Made by a program: the position numbers and the translations under genes
The notes under the pieces: model-generated
The model's database searches: none
Told to the model about the DNA's origin: nothing
What the model saw: the letters and a program-made list of their open reading frames with translations, nothing else
Shown here: piece by piece, positions 1 to 7,742 of the stretch
Position numbering within the stretch: the stretch's first letter is position 1
Layout: the number at the start of each line of letters is the position of its first letter
NCBI RefSeq assembly: GCF_003399625.1
Contig: NZ_NBXA01000022.1
Coordinates: 62,001 to 126,000, forward strand
Length of the DNA: 64,000 nt
Source of the DNA: Subtercola boreus
GTDB taxonomy: Bacteria; Actinomycetota; Actinomycetes; Actinomycetales; Microbacteriaceae
Direction of reading: 5' to 3'

Positions 1-2
1 TC

Positions 3-203
3 GAGAACACTCACCAATCGTGGGCCGAGACGAGGTTGCAGGCGTCGGACAGCGGCAAGACATGCACGATCCAGGTTGCTGGCCTGGCACCAGGAAGTTC
101 AGTGTATTTTCCGGCCAACGAGATTCGCCACCTCTACCTGAACCAGCCTTACATCTCGCTCTACGGTGACGTCGTCATCCACAGCCGCACCGGCGGCCTG
201 TGA
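3..203 (+). CDS. C-terminal fragment of an unidentified protein
   Basis: An open frame enters from the left edge and stops at TGA 201-203, giving 66 residues without a start. The readable end contains ...LAPGSSVYFPANEIRHLY and ...LYGDVVIHSRTGGL. It shows no membrane segment or motif I recognise. The frame has normal high-GC third positions and is followed at once by a strong hairpin, so it reads as the true end of a gene. The convergent neighbour is a cell-surface polysaccharide phosphotransferase, so a surface-glycan role is possible, but nothing in these 66 residues proves it. Confidence 0.6.
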   Translation, partial: ENTHQSWAETRLQASDSGKTCTIQVAGLAPGSSVYFPANEIRHLYLNQPYISLYGDVVIHSRTGGL

Positions 204-220
204 CCCAGAACCGACCCAAG

Positions 221-253
221 CCAGGCCCGTCTGCCACGCGCAGACGGGCCTGG
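221..253. terminator. Bidirectional hairpin terminator
   Basis: CCAGGCCCGTCTG (221-233) and CAGACGGGCCTGG (241-253) are perfect 13-bp inverted arms around a 7-nt loop. On the + strand they are followed by CGCGTTTCTC. The hairpin lies between two convergent genes, 17 nt after the + stop and 21 nt before the minus stop, so it probably ends both transcripts. Confidence 0.8.
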
Positions 254-274
254 CGCGTTTCTCTGCGCAGCCGC

Positions 275-1957
275 TCAGCTGGCGTCTTCGAACTCCGACG
301 CGGCGGCGACCTGGCGCTCCGACTCCCAGGGGGCCGGGAACGGGAAGTACTGCTCGAGGAACTCCTGCACCACGAGGGTGCGCTCCGCGGCATCCACTTC
401 GGGGTAGCTGCCGTCGTTCAGGCAGAAGAAGTCGAACGAACGCTTCCGCAGGATGTCCGGCAGGAGCCCGAGGCCGGAGCGCATTGTGGTGTCGACGTAC
501 GACACTCTCGCCGCCTCCTGCACCACTGCCTGCCCGGTCATCAGAGCGTAGTAGTGGTAGAACGAGTTGGTCACCGAGATGTCGGTGCTCGATCGGAAGC
601 GACTCGCGGCCGTGCGGCGGAAGTCCTCGGGGAACTCGTTCTCGAGCTCTTGCATCACGCTCTTCCGAAGCGGTGCGGCAGCGTGTTCGAGGTGGCGGGT
701 GATGATCCGCCCGAACTTCTCCCAGAGCAGCCGGCGGTTGACCCGCGCGGCGTTCTCGAAGCCGCTTCGGCCGAGGTCGTTCTCGCCGAGGCCGATGCGG
801 GTCTGGGCCTCGATGAACTTCGTGACGCCACCGGGTGAGAAGAACATGTTCGGCTGCACGGGGCGACCGAAGAACATGTCGTCGTTCGAGTAGAGGAAGT
901 ACTCGCTGATACCCGGGATGCGGTGCAGCTGGCTCTCGACGGCCTGCGAGTTGTGGGTCGGCAGCACACTGGTGTCTTCGAAGAACTCCTCGCTCGGCAC
1001 GAAGGTGACCCGGGGATGCTCGGCGAGCCACGCGGGCTTCGGGGAGTCCGTGGCGATGAAGATACGCCGAACCCAGGGCGCGAAGAGGTACACCGAGCGG
1101 AGGGCGTACTTCAGCTCGTCGATCTGGCGGAACCGGGCATCCGAATCGTCGCCGTCGCCCGCGATGTAACCGGTACCCTGCGCGCGCCTGCGGCGCTGGT
1201 AGTCGATGTCGTTGCCGTCGACCCAGGAGAAGACCATGTCGATGTCGAAGACCACGTCGGTCGCCTGCACGTCGAACATGCCGCGAAGGGTGCGCCACGT
1301 CTCGCCGTAGAGCTCCACTGTGGAGGGGATCGCCTCGGTGCGGGGCAGGATGCGCCTCGTCAGCGAGTTCTCGACGGGGCAGATGATGTTCTCGTCGTCG
1401 AAGCTCCAGAACTGCAGCTCGATGCCGATGGACGACCCGTAGGTGAGACCGCCGACGGGCTCGACGCGCGGCCGGTACAGGCGGAAGATGCGGGCCTTGC
1501 GGCTCTCCGACAGCGTTCCGGTGCTCACCAGCATCGGCGGCCGCTTCTTGCCCGTGACGGTCTTGGAGTACATCGGTTCGTTCTGGCAGGCGAGCGCGAG
1601 GGCGCGCTCGAGCTTCCGACGGGCGGCCGCGTCGATGACCACCACGGGTCGTTCGTCGTTGCCGCGGATGAGGAAGAACTCGATTCCCGAACCGAGCAGG
1701 ACGCTCCGCACGAACAGGAGATCCTCGACCATCGCCTCGTGCGGGGTCAGCGTGGTGTTGACCAGGGCGAGCATGCCCTTTCGCACGATGACATCCGGCC
1801 GGCCGTGGCTCTTCGGCCAGGAGCGCGGTGCGCCGAGGTGACCGGATGCCCGATTGAAGAGTTCCTCGGGCGCCTCGGGCTCGAGGCTGTTCTCGAGAGC
1901 GACGTTGTGGGTCGCCGCACTGCCCGTCGACATGCCGGCGGAGGTGCTGCCGATCAT
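275..1957 (-). CDS. Stealth-family capsular/exopolysaccharide phosphotransferase
   Basis: This 560-residue protein has the conserved regions of Stealth proteins, which transfer sugar-1-phosphate units in surface polysaccharide synthesis. About residue 250 is the hallmark FSWVDGND. It is followed by FRQIDELKYALRSVYLFAPW with RRIFIATDSPKPAWL, and then by the third region with FLYSNDDMFFG. These match the CR1-CR3 blocks and resemble GlcNAc-1-phosphotransferase catalytic cores. The start is the ATG at 1957, because its ATGA overlaps the stop of the upstream helicase and implies translational coupling. Longer minus-strand frames through this point read antisense into the helicase. No signal peptide or membrane helix is visible, so a cytoplasmic or membrane-peripheral enzyme is likely. 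The acceptor polymer is unknown. Confidence 0.85.
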   Translation of the reverse strand: MIGSTSAGMSTGSAATHNVALENSLEPEAPEELFNRASGHLGAPRSWPKSHGRPDVIVRKGMLALVNTTLTPHEAMVEDLLFVRSVLLGSGIEFFLIRGNDERPVVVIDAAARRKLERALALACQNEPMYSKTVTGKKRPPMLVSTGTLSESRKARIFRLYRPRVEPVGGLTYGSSIGIELQFWSFDDENIICPVENSLTRRILPRTEAIPSTVELYGETWRTLRGMFDVQATDVVFDIDMVFSWVDGNDIDYQRRRRAQGTGYIAGDGDDSDARFRQIDELKYALRSVYLFAPWVRRIFIATDSPKPAWLAEHPRVTFVPSEEFFEDTSVLPTHNSQAVESQLHRIPGISEYFLYSNDDMFFGRPVQPNMFFSPGGVTKFIEAQTRIGLGENDLGRSGFENAARVNRRLLWEKFGRIITRHLEHAAAPLRKSVMQELENEFPEDFRRTAASRFRSSTDISVTNSFYHYYALMTGQAVVQEAARVSYVDTTMRSGLGLLPDILRKRSFDFFCLNDGSYPEVDAAERTLVVQEFLEQYFPFPAPWESERQVAAASEFEDAS

Positions 1958-4092
1958 GAGAGGGCCGCCTCGAGCAGGCTCACCAGAGCTTCGAGCTGAA
2001 CGCTGTCGCCCGACGAGATCTCGACATCCGAGCCGTCGAGCGCCCGGGCCGCGAGGCCCTGTTTGCTGTCGATGAGTTCGGCGATCTTCGAGTCGATCGT
2101 CTGGGCGGCGATGATGCGCCACGCCGTGACAGGCTCGGCCTGGCCGATGCGGTGCACGCGGTCGATGGCCTGGGTCTGCTCGGCAGCGGTCCACGACAGT
2201 TCGGCGAGCACCACGTTCGACGCGGCCTGCAGGTTCAGCCCGACACCGGCGGCGGTGAGCGAGCAGACGGCGACCGACACGGCCGCATCGTTGTTGAACG
2301 CGTCGATCTGGGACTGCCGGAACGATGCGGTCTGGTCGCCCCGGATCGAGATCGTGCGGAGGCCTGCCTTCGCCAATGCCTCCTCGGCCTGGTCCATGAC
2401 GTCGATGTGCTTGGCGAAGAACACGACCTTGCCGACGGAACGCGCGAGCTGGGCTGCATAGTCTGCGGCGAGGCCGGCCTTGGCCTGGCCGATCTTCCGC
2501 ACCATCGTGAAGACGTTCTCGCCGGTCGAGGACGACTTCGACTCCTCGAGTTCGGCTTTCGCCACGAGCCGCATGAGCTCCTGGTTCGGGCCGTCGGACG
2601 TGTCGTATCCACTCCCCATCGCACCGGCGGCTGCCCGGCGGTACTTCGTGACGAGACGCTTCCCGAGTTCGGCTTCGGCCTGGCGGATGGATCGCCCGAG
2701 GTCGTCGTCGAGTTCGACCGGGAGGTCGACGACGCGCTTCGCCGGGAGGTCGGCTGCAACATCCACCTTCTTGCGGCGGACGATCCCCATGTCGATGACG
2801 GCCGAGCGGGCCTCGGCGAAGAAGCCGAAGTCTGCGGGGGTGAGGCCGGTCTCCTCCAGCTTGCCCATGAGTTCGGGCGTGGGTTTGTCGCCGTCGATCC
2901 AGCCGAGGAGCTGCCAGATGGCGCGGAAGTCATCGACGTCGTTGATGAGCGGGGTTCCGGTGAGCGCCATCATCAGCGGGTCGCCGCCGGGAGCGAATCT
3001 ACGGATGCGCTCCGCAAGGGCGAGCACGTTCTTCGAGCGCTGCGACTGCATGTTCTTGATGAAGTGCGCCTCGTCGACGACCATGCCCTTGAACCCGAGA
3101 GTGCCGAGCCAGGCGAGATGCCGGTCGAGCACGTCGTAGTTCACGATGACGACGTCGGCGAAGGCATCGAGGTTCGCTCCGTCGCCCTGGATGACCGTGG
3201 CGCGCCTGTGCGGCGTCCAGATCTCGACCTCGCGGGCCCAGTTCATCTTCACGACACTCGGTACGACGGCCAGCAGCGGGTAGGAGTCGGAGACCGAGGC
3301 CGCCAGCAACGACTGCGCCGTCTTGCCGAGTCCGGGCTCGTCGGCGAGCAGAAAGGAGCGGTGACCGGCGGCGACAGCGGCGATGAAACGCGCCTGGTGG
3401 TGCATCAGTTCGTGGCCGGGAGGCGAGATGCGGTCGATCTTCGGCGCTTCGGGGAGGTCCATGCTGGCGACGGTGCCGCCGGAGCCGTACTCGAACGCTC
3501 GGTAGAGCGGGCTGAGGAGCTCCCAGCTCGAGAGGCGCCCGCGCGAGACGGGGCGGTTGGCCGTGGCCGCGCTGAAGTCGGGGGCGAGGAACGGGTTGGC
3601 GAGCTGGCGTGCTTTGACCGACTGCGGCATGACCTGCTTCTCGGCGGCACCGGGCGAGAAGGTGAAGGCGGTGGCGAAGGGCGAGGCGGGCGGCGGTGCC
3701 GGAACCTCTTCTTCGGCTTCGACTTCGATGCCGGCATCCATCAGGTACTCGCGGCGCATGCGCTGCGCCACCGGCGAGACAGCGACATCGCTCTCGAGCA
3801 GGGTGATCAGCGAGGTATCACGAGCGGCCGTCTGGGCGAGGATGCCCGCAATGCCGTCGAGTCGCTTCAGCTGCTCTGCCCGTTCTCCGTCGCTCAGCTC
3901 GGAGTCACCCTTGATACGGGCGCGCTCCTCGCGCATGAGGAGGGCGACCACGAGGAACTTGGTGCGGTTCGAGGGAACGACCTTGCCCCTCTGCGCGGCA
4001 GCCTCGACCTCGCGCACCTTGCGCGCGAGGATGGGGATGAGGCCGGTGTTGTCGACCGTTCGGGTGGACCGGCGAACGCCTGATCGTGACAT
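1954..4092 (-). CDS. SNF2-type DEAD/DEAH helicase
   Basis: This is a 712-residue superfamily 2 ATPase of the SNF2/SMARCAL1-like group. The first 200 residues are charged and of low similarity to known domains. The helicase core follows: motif I DEPGLGKT, motif II DEAH, motif III ALTGTPLIN, and in the second RecA fold motif V GLNLQAASNV and motif VI QAIDRVHRIGQ. Such enzymes translocate on duplex DNA or remodel DNA-protein complexes. The ATG at 4092 has an AGGAGGAGC Shine-Dalgarno directly upstream, which fixes the start. The end overlaps the Stealth gene by ATGA, an unexpected pairing of a DNA translocase with a polysaccharide enzyme. No nuclease, methylase or other defence partner is adjacent, so a housekeeping repair role is as likely as any other. 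Confidence 0.85.
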   Translation of the reverse strand: MSRSGVRRSTRTVDNTGLIPILARKVREVEAAAQRGKVVPSNRTKFLVVALLMREERARIKGDSELSDGERAEQLKRLDGIAGILAQTAARDTSLITLLESDVAVSPVAQRMRREYLMDAGIEVEAEEEVPAPPPASPFATAFTFSPGAAEKQVMPQSVKARQLANPFLAPDFSAATANRPVSRGRLSSWELLSPLYRAFEYGSGGTVASMDLPEAPKIDRISPPGHELMHHQARFIAAVAAGHRSFLLADEPGLGKTAQSLLAASVSDSYPLLAVVPSVVKMNWAREVEIWTPHRRATVIQGDGANLDAFADVVIVNYDVLDRHLAWLGTLGFKGMVVDEAHFIKNMQSQRSKNVLALAERIRRFAPGGDPLMMALTGTPLINDVDDFRAIWQLLGWIDGDKPTPELMGKLEETGLTPADFGFFAEARSAVIDMGIVRRKKVDVAADLPAKRVVDLPVELDDDLGRSIRQAEAELGKRLVTKYRRAAAGAMGSGYDTSDGPNQELMRLVAKAELEESKSSSTGENVFTMVRKIGQAKAGLAADYAAQLARSVGKVVFFAKHIDVMDQAEEALAKAGLRTISIRGDQTASFRQSQIDAFNNDAAVSVAVCSLTAAGVGLNLQAASNVVLAELSWTAAEQTQAIDRVHRIGQAEPVTAWRIIAAQTIDSKIAELIDSKQGLAARALDGSDVEISSGDSVQLEALVSLLEAALS

Positions 4093-4181
4093 GCTCCTCC
4101 TGTGGAGTGGGGCGGCGCCGACATCCAGACCCAGCTGGAGCCGCCGAAACCGCGAACCTGCACCGGATCTTCGACCACGAC

Positions 4182-4205
4182 CAGTTGTGTTTTCAGAAAC
4201 AACTG
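4182..4205. repeat. Short inverted repeat between genes
   Basis: CAGTTGT (4182-4188) and ACAACTG (4199-4205) form a 7-bp inverted repeat around a T- and A-rich centre. It sits in the 164-bp gap downstream of the small membrane protein and upstream of the helicase. It could be a weak terminator or an operator; the sequence does not decide. Confidence 0.35.
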
Positions 4206-4256
4206 CGGGTTTCCCGGCGCTGCCACTATGCTACTGCATCGCGCGCGCTGATTCGG

Positions 4257-4715
4257 CTACTTGTCCTTCGACACCGGGATCTTGATCAGGAGTCCCGCTG
4301 CGACGAAGACAATCGCAGCAGCCAGGTGCAGCGCGTACCAGACCGGTGGGATGAAATCGAGCGGCAGGATCGGATTCCACACCACCGCGATCGGCACCAG
4401 CCCGGCGATCCACCACCACTGTTTCGCCTGGTATGCGAACACACACACGATCAGGGCGAGGATCGCGATCGCGTAGCGGAAGAGAGTGAACCAGCCCGAG
4501 TCGATCACAGCGACGGCGGCGAGCAGGATGACCGCGGCGAGCAGCCCCGGAGCGAGAGCCGTGCGCGTGAACGTCGGATAACGCGACTGCACATTCTTGC
4601 CCTTGACCTGCGGAGCGGGGCGCGCCGGCTGACTCCGCAGCTGCTCGTTGCGAAGCCGCTGCTCGCGCAGCTGGTCGTCGCGCTCTTTCTTCGTCACTGT
4701 TCGCCCTGCAGCCAT
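4257..4715 (-). CDS. Small four-helix membrane protein (DUF6804-like)
   Basis: The product has 152 residues. A highly charged N-terminus (MAAGRTVTKKERDDQLREQR) is followed from about residue 50 by four hydrophobic helices. The WWWIAGLVPIAVVWNPILPL stretch resembles the pattern of the DUF6804 family of uncharacterised membrane proteins. The start codon lies inside the end of the upstream UPF0303 gene (22-bp overlap), so the two are probably co-transcribed. There is no enzymatic motif and I cannot assign a function. Confidence 0.7.
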   Translation of the reverse strand: MAAGRTVTKKERDDQLREQRLRNEQLRSQPARPAPQVKGKNVQSRYPTFTRTALAPGLLAAVILLAAVAVIDSGWFTLFRYAIAILALIVCVFAYQAKQWWWIAGLVPIAVVWNPILPLDFIPPVWYALHLAAAIVFVAAGLLIKIPVSKDK

Positions 4716-5185
4716 TCCAGGGCGCCGAGCACCAGTTCGTGGTCGTCGACCTGGGCGAGACCGGAGACTCCCACGGCGCCGATGAGCGAGCCGCGCACGA
4801 AGATCGGCACGGCCCCGCCGTGGGCGGCGAAGAGTGCGGGGTCGAGCCTCGAAGACAGCTCGAAGGTGGTTCCGCTCGAGCGGAACAGGGTGCCGATGAC
4901 CAGCGACGACTCACCGTAGCGACGCACCACGCGGAACTTGCGCTCCAGCCAGTCGTCGTTGTCGCTCGACGCCCCGGGCAGCCCCGCGTGGAAGACACGC
5001 TGGTCGCCGAAGACGACGGCAATCGCGATCGGCAGATCACCCTCGAGCGCCCTGTCGCGCAGGTGCGAGCCCACCGAGAACGCGTCATCGTGGTCGAAGG
5101 AATCGAACTGCAGCGCGCGCTCACGGGCGCGGAGCCTCTCCAGACGTTCGGCTTCTTCGAGGATGGCAGAATCACTGGTAGGCAT
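4694..5185 (-). CDS. UPF0303 / heme-degrading-domain-like protein
   Basis: This 163-residue soluble protein matches the UPF0303 family (YBR137W/GlcG/HbpS-like fold). Recognisable parts are the central AIAVVFGDQRVFHAGLPG, a KFRVVRRYGESSL segment and the C-terminal GGAVPIFVRGSLIGAVGVSG with LAQVDDHELVL. Members of this fold have been linked to heme binding and to small-molecule metabolism, but no catalytic function is settled. The ATG at 5185 is chosen because the family start MPTSDS fits and a TAGGCT box lies 7 nt upstream, pointing to a leaderless transcript. It is divergent from psuG across 42 bp, so the two may share control. Confidence 0.75.
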   Translation of the reverse strand: MPTSDSAILEEAERLERLRARERALQFDSFDHDDAFSVGSHLRDRALEGDLPIAIAVVFGDQRVFHAGLPGASSDNDDWLERKFRVVRRYGESSLVIGTLFRSSGTTFELSSRLDPALFAAHGGAVPIFVRGSLIGAVGVSGLAQVDDHELVLGALEWLQGEQ

Positions 5186-5192
5186 AGCCCCC

Positions 5193-5202
5193 AGCCTAGA
5201 AC
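5193..5202. promoter_or_regulatory. Overlapping divergent -10 boxes (UPF0303 / psuG)
   Basis: The 42-bp gap between the divergent genes contains AGCCTAGAAC. Read on the minus strand it gives TAGGCT, 7 nt before the UPF0303 ATG. Read on the + strand it gives TAGAAC, 25 nt before the psuG ATG. Both fit the actinobacterial -10 pattern TANNNT/C. No convincing -35 is visible. Confidence 0.4.
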
Positions 5203-5227
5203 TTCGAGCGAACAGAAAGATCCACGG

Positions 5228-6145
5228 ATGCCCCAGCCCTTCCTTGTCTCCGACGCCGTTGCGGATGCCCTGCAGCACGGTCGCCCCGTCGTCGCCCTCG
5301 AGTCGACGATCATCTCGCACGGGCTCCCCCGCCCCCGGAACCTTGAGGCTGCGAAGGAGTTCGAGCAGATCCTGCTCGACACCGGCGTCACTCCGGCGAC
5401 CATCGCGGTGCTCGACGGCATCCCCCGCATCGGGCTCGATGCCGACGGAGTGGCCCGCATCGCCAACGAGGACATGGTCAAGGCGAGCGTGCGCGATCTG
5501 CCGATCCTTTCCGCCAAGGGCATCAGCGGGGCGACGACGGTTGCCGCAACCGCGTACCTCGCAGGCAAGGCTGGAGTGCGCGTCTTCGCCACCGGCGGAC
5601 TCGGTGGCGTGCACCGCGGCGCCAACGCGACCTTCGACGAGTCGGCCGACCTCAGTTCGCTCGCCCTCGCCGGCGTCACCGTGGTCGCGGCGGGCGTCAA
5701 GAGCGTGCTCGACATCGCAGGAACCCTCGAACGACTCGAGACCCTCAGCGTGCCGGTCGTCGGCTACCGCACCACGAACTTCCCGAGCTTCTGGCTCACC
5801 GAGTCCGGCGAACAGATCGACTGGTCCGTCGAGTCACCCGCGGAGATCGCCCGGGTCATGCGGAGCCAGGACGCTCTCGGCCACGGCCAGGGCATCATCG
5901 TGGCGAACCCCCTGCCGAGCGATCTGCAGTGGGAGCCGGAGGAGCACGACCGGGTGCTGCTCGAAGCGCTGGCCGAAGCCGACGCGCAGGGCATCCGGGG
6001 CAAGGCCGTGACACCGTTCCTGCTGTCGTACATCGTGGGAGCATCCGGTGGCCGGAGCCTCGAGGTCAACCTCGACATCGCGCGGAACAACGTTCGGCTC
6101 GCCGGCGAGATCGCGGGTGCGTGGAGCGCCCTCGCGCGTGAGTGA
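5228..6145 (+). CDS. psuG: Pseudouridine-5'-phosphate glycosidase
   Basis: PsuG reversibly cleaves the C-C glycosidic bond of pseudouridine 5'-phosphate to uracil and ribose 5-phosphate. The 305-residue product is of normal family length and carries the signatures VALESTIISHGLPRP near the N-terminus, SAKGISGATTVAAT, FATGGLGGVHRGA (metal and substrate site), VAAGVKSVLDI and VGYRTTNFPSFW. The ATG at 5228 gives the family start. The next gene, a PfkB-type kinase, overlaps its 3' end by 8 bp, the usual kinase-glycosidase pairing of pseudouridine catabolism. The pathway would salvage pseudouridine from RNA turnover. Confidence 0.95.
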   Translation: MPQPFLVSDAVADALQHGRPVVALESTIISHGLPRPRNLEAAKEFEQILLDTGVTPATIAVLDGIPRIGLDADGVARIANEDMVKASVRDLPILSAKGISGATTVAATAYLAGKAGVRVFATGGLGGVHRGANATFDESADLSSLALAGVTVVAAGVKSVLDIAGTLERLETLSVPVVGYRTTNFPSFWLTESGEQIDWSVESPAEIARVMRSQDALGHGQGIIVANPLPSDLQWEPEEHDRVLLEALAEADAQGIRGKAVTPFLLSYIVGASGGRSLEVNLDIARNNVRLAGEIAGAWSALARE

Positions 6146-7121
6146 TGTGAATCCGCACGTTCGGGTCGTGATCGTCGGTGACGTGTTCGACGACATCATC
6201 GTGCGGCCCACCTCGGGCATCCGCACCGACACCGACACCCTCGCCAGCATCGAGCGCCGGGCGGGCGGTTCAGCCGCCAACACCGCGGCATGGCTCGGCT
6301 CGCTCGGCACCCTCGTGGACTTCGTCGGTCGCACTAATGTCACCGACACCTCGCGCCACGAGAACCTGCTGCGGGATTCCGGGGTGACGCCTCACCTCGC
6401 GGGCGAGCTCGTTCTGCCGACCGGCACCATCGTGGTGATCGTCGAGGCGAACGACACCCGCACCATGCTCACGGAGAAGGGCGCGAACGTCGACACGTCG
6501 CCCGCGGACCTGACCGACAGCATGCTCTCCGCGGCAGCCCACCTGCACTTCACGGGCTACACGCTGTTCAGCGGCCAGCCGGTCGCCGGTTTCACCGACC
6601 TGGTGCGACGCGCGAAAGCGCACGGGGTCACCGTCTCGGTCGACCCGGGGTCGTCGGGATTCATCGTCGACCACGGCGTGCGGGGTTTCCTCGAGGCGGT
6701 TGAGGGTGTGGACATCCTGTTCCCGAACCTCGACGAGGGGCGCGAACTCTCCGGTCGAACGGATGCTGCGGGGATCGTGGATGCTCTGGCCGAACACTTT
6801 CCGGTGGTCGCTCTGACACTCGGGCGACGAGGCGCGCTGGTCGGTGCCGGAACCGGAGTCGACGCTCTGCGCATCCCGATCTCGTGCGTGCCCGCAGAAC
6901 CGCGGGACACCACGGGTGCCGGTGATGCCTTCGACGCGGGATTCCTGGCCGGGCTGTTCGACGGTCTCACTGCGTCGGACCGGCCGCTAGCTGCGCAGGG
7001 CGAGGGGCTGCGCCGGCGGCTCGAGCAGGCCGGTACGTCCGGTGTCGCTGCGGCTACGCGCGCCATCCAGATCGTGGGCGCGAGGCCCGGCGGAGTGGTG
7101 CCGCACGACGCTCTCGGCTGA
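6138..7121 (+). CDS. psuK: PfkB-family carbohydrate kinase, probable pseudouridine kinase
   Basis: This ribokinase-fold sugar kinase has 327 residues. PfkB signature 1 appears as GGSAANTAAWLGSLG and signature 2 as DTTGAGDAFDAGFL, with the catalytic Asp in GAGD. Fusion or adjacency to PsuG is typical of pseudouridine kinase, which makes the 5'-phosphate that PsuG cleaves; the substrate assignment rests on that context. The start is taken as GTG 6138, overlapping the psuG stop by 8 bp; GTG 6147 is the alternative. The upstream in-frame extension runs inside psuG and is not conserved-looking. The last 30 residues are Arg/Ala-rich and variable. Confidence 0.8.
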   Translation: MSDVNPHVRVVIVGDVFDDIIVRPTSGIRTDTDTLASIERRAGGSAANTAAWLGSLGTLVDFVGRTNVTDTSRHENLLRDSGVTPHLAGELVLPTGTIVVIVEANDTRTMLTEKGANVDTSPADLTDSMLSAAAHLHFTGYTLFSGQPVAGFTDLVRRAKAHGVTVSVDPGSSGFIVDHGVRGFLEAVEGVDILFPNLDEGRELSGRTDAAGIVDALAEHFPVVALTLGRRGALVGAGTGVDALRIPISCVPAEPRDTTGAGDAFDAGFLAGLFDGLTASDRPLAAQGEGLRRRLEQAGTSGVAAATRAIQIVGARPGGVVPHDALG

Positions 7122-7141
7122 AACGCCGGGCGACGGCTCCG

Positions 7142-7720
7142 TCAGAAACCGCGGCGGAGTTCCGGCAACCGGATGGGCCGACTCTTCGGCGGGAGCCCGT
7201 GCACCCGTTCGAGAGCCGGTTCGAGCTCTGACAGCCACGCCTCGTATCCGTCGGCGTTCAGATGCAAGCGGTCTGTCGTGTAGGCCGGGTTCAGTTCGCC
7301 ATCATCCAGCGCCAGCGCGGGCCAGAGGTCGAGATAGTGGGTGCGCACCGATGACGCGAACTGCCAGATGTGCCGGTTGATGTCGCGGATTTGGGCCGCG
7401 TATTCGTGGCCTCGCGGCATCACCGACTGCAACAGGATCTCGGCGTCGGGGAGCTCGTTCCGGAGCCTGACGAGGATCGTCTCGATGTTCTGCACCACAT
7501 GCTCCACGGAACGTCTCTTCGCCAGGTCGTTCGCTCCGATCAGCAGCACGACGGTGCCCGGATGCACTGCTACGACCTCTTCCAGCCTCTCCTTGACGCC
7601 ATCCGTCGTGTCGCCCGGAACACCCATGTTGTGCACGGTGTAGTCGCCGAAGTACTTCTGCCAGTCTGCGCCCGCGGTGAGACTGTCGCCCAGAAAGACG
7701 ATCGAGGGATTTTCGATCAT
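7142..7720 (-). CDS. SGNH/GDSL hydrolase
   Basis: This is a 192-residue lipase/esterase of the SGNH fold. All four blocks are visible: FLGDSLTAG (nucleophile Ser), MGVPGDTT (Gly of the oxyanion hole), LLIGANDL (Asn), and DRLHLNADGY (catalytic Asp and His). There is no signal peptide, so it acts inside the cell, perhaps on acyl or acetyl esters. ATG 7720 has a GGAGG Shine-Dalgarno six bases upstream. It converges with psuK with only 20 bp between the stops and no clear terminator. Confidence 0.9.
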   Translation of the reverse strand: MIENPSIVFLGDSLTAGADWQKYFGDYTVHNMGVPGDTTDGVKERLEEVVAVHPGTVVLLIGANDLAKRRSVEHVVQNIETILVRLRNELPDAEILLQSVMPRGHEYAAQIRDINRHIWQFASSVRTHYLDLWPALALDDGELNPAYTTDRLHLNADGYEAWLSELEPALERVHGLPPKSRPIRLPELRRGF

Positions 7721-7742
7721 GTCCGCCTCCGTTGCCCGTTCG

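Noticed and set aside
1958-2194. N-terminal extension of the Stealth protein
   Set aside because: The sequence is Arg-rich shadow coding inside the helicase gene; the ATGA overlap at 1957 explains the start.
2152-4083. 643-codon open frame on the + strand
   Set aside because: It is antisense to the SNF2 helicase in the frame that high GC third positions keep open; its product is charged and without motifs.
1954-4092. Helicase as part of an anti-phage defence system
   Set aside because: No nuclease, methylase, or other defence partner is adjacent; the SNF2 core alone is not diagnostic.
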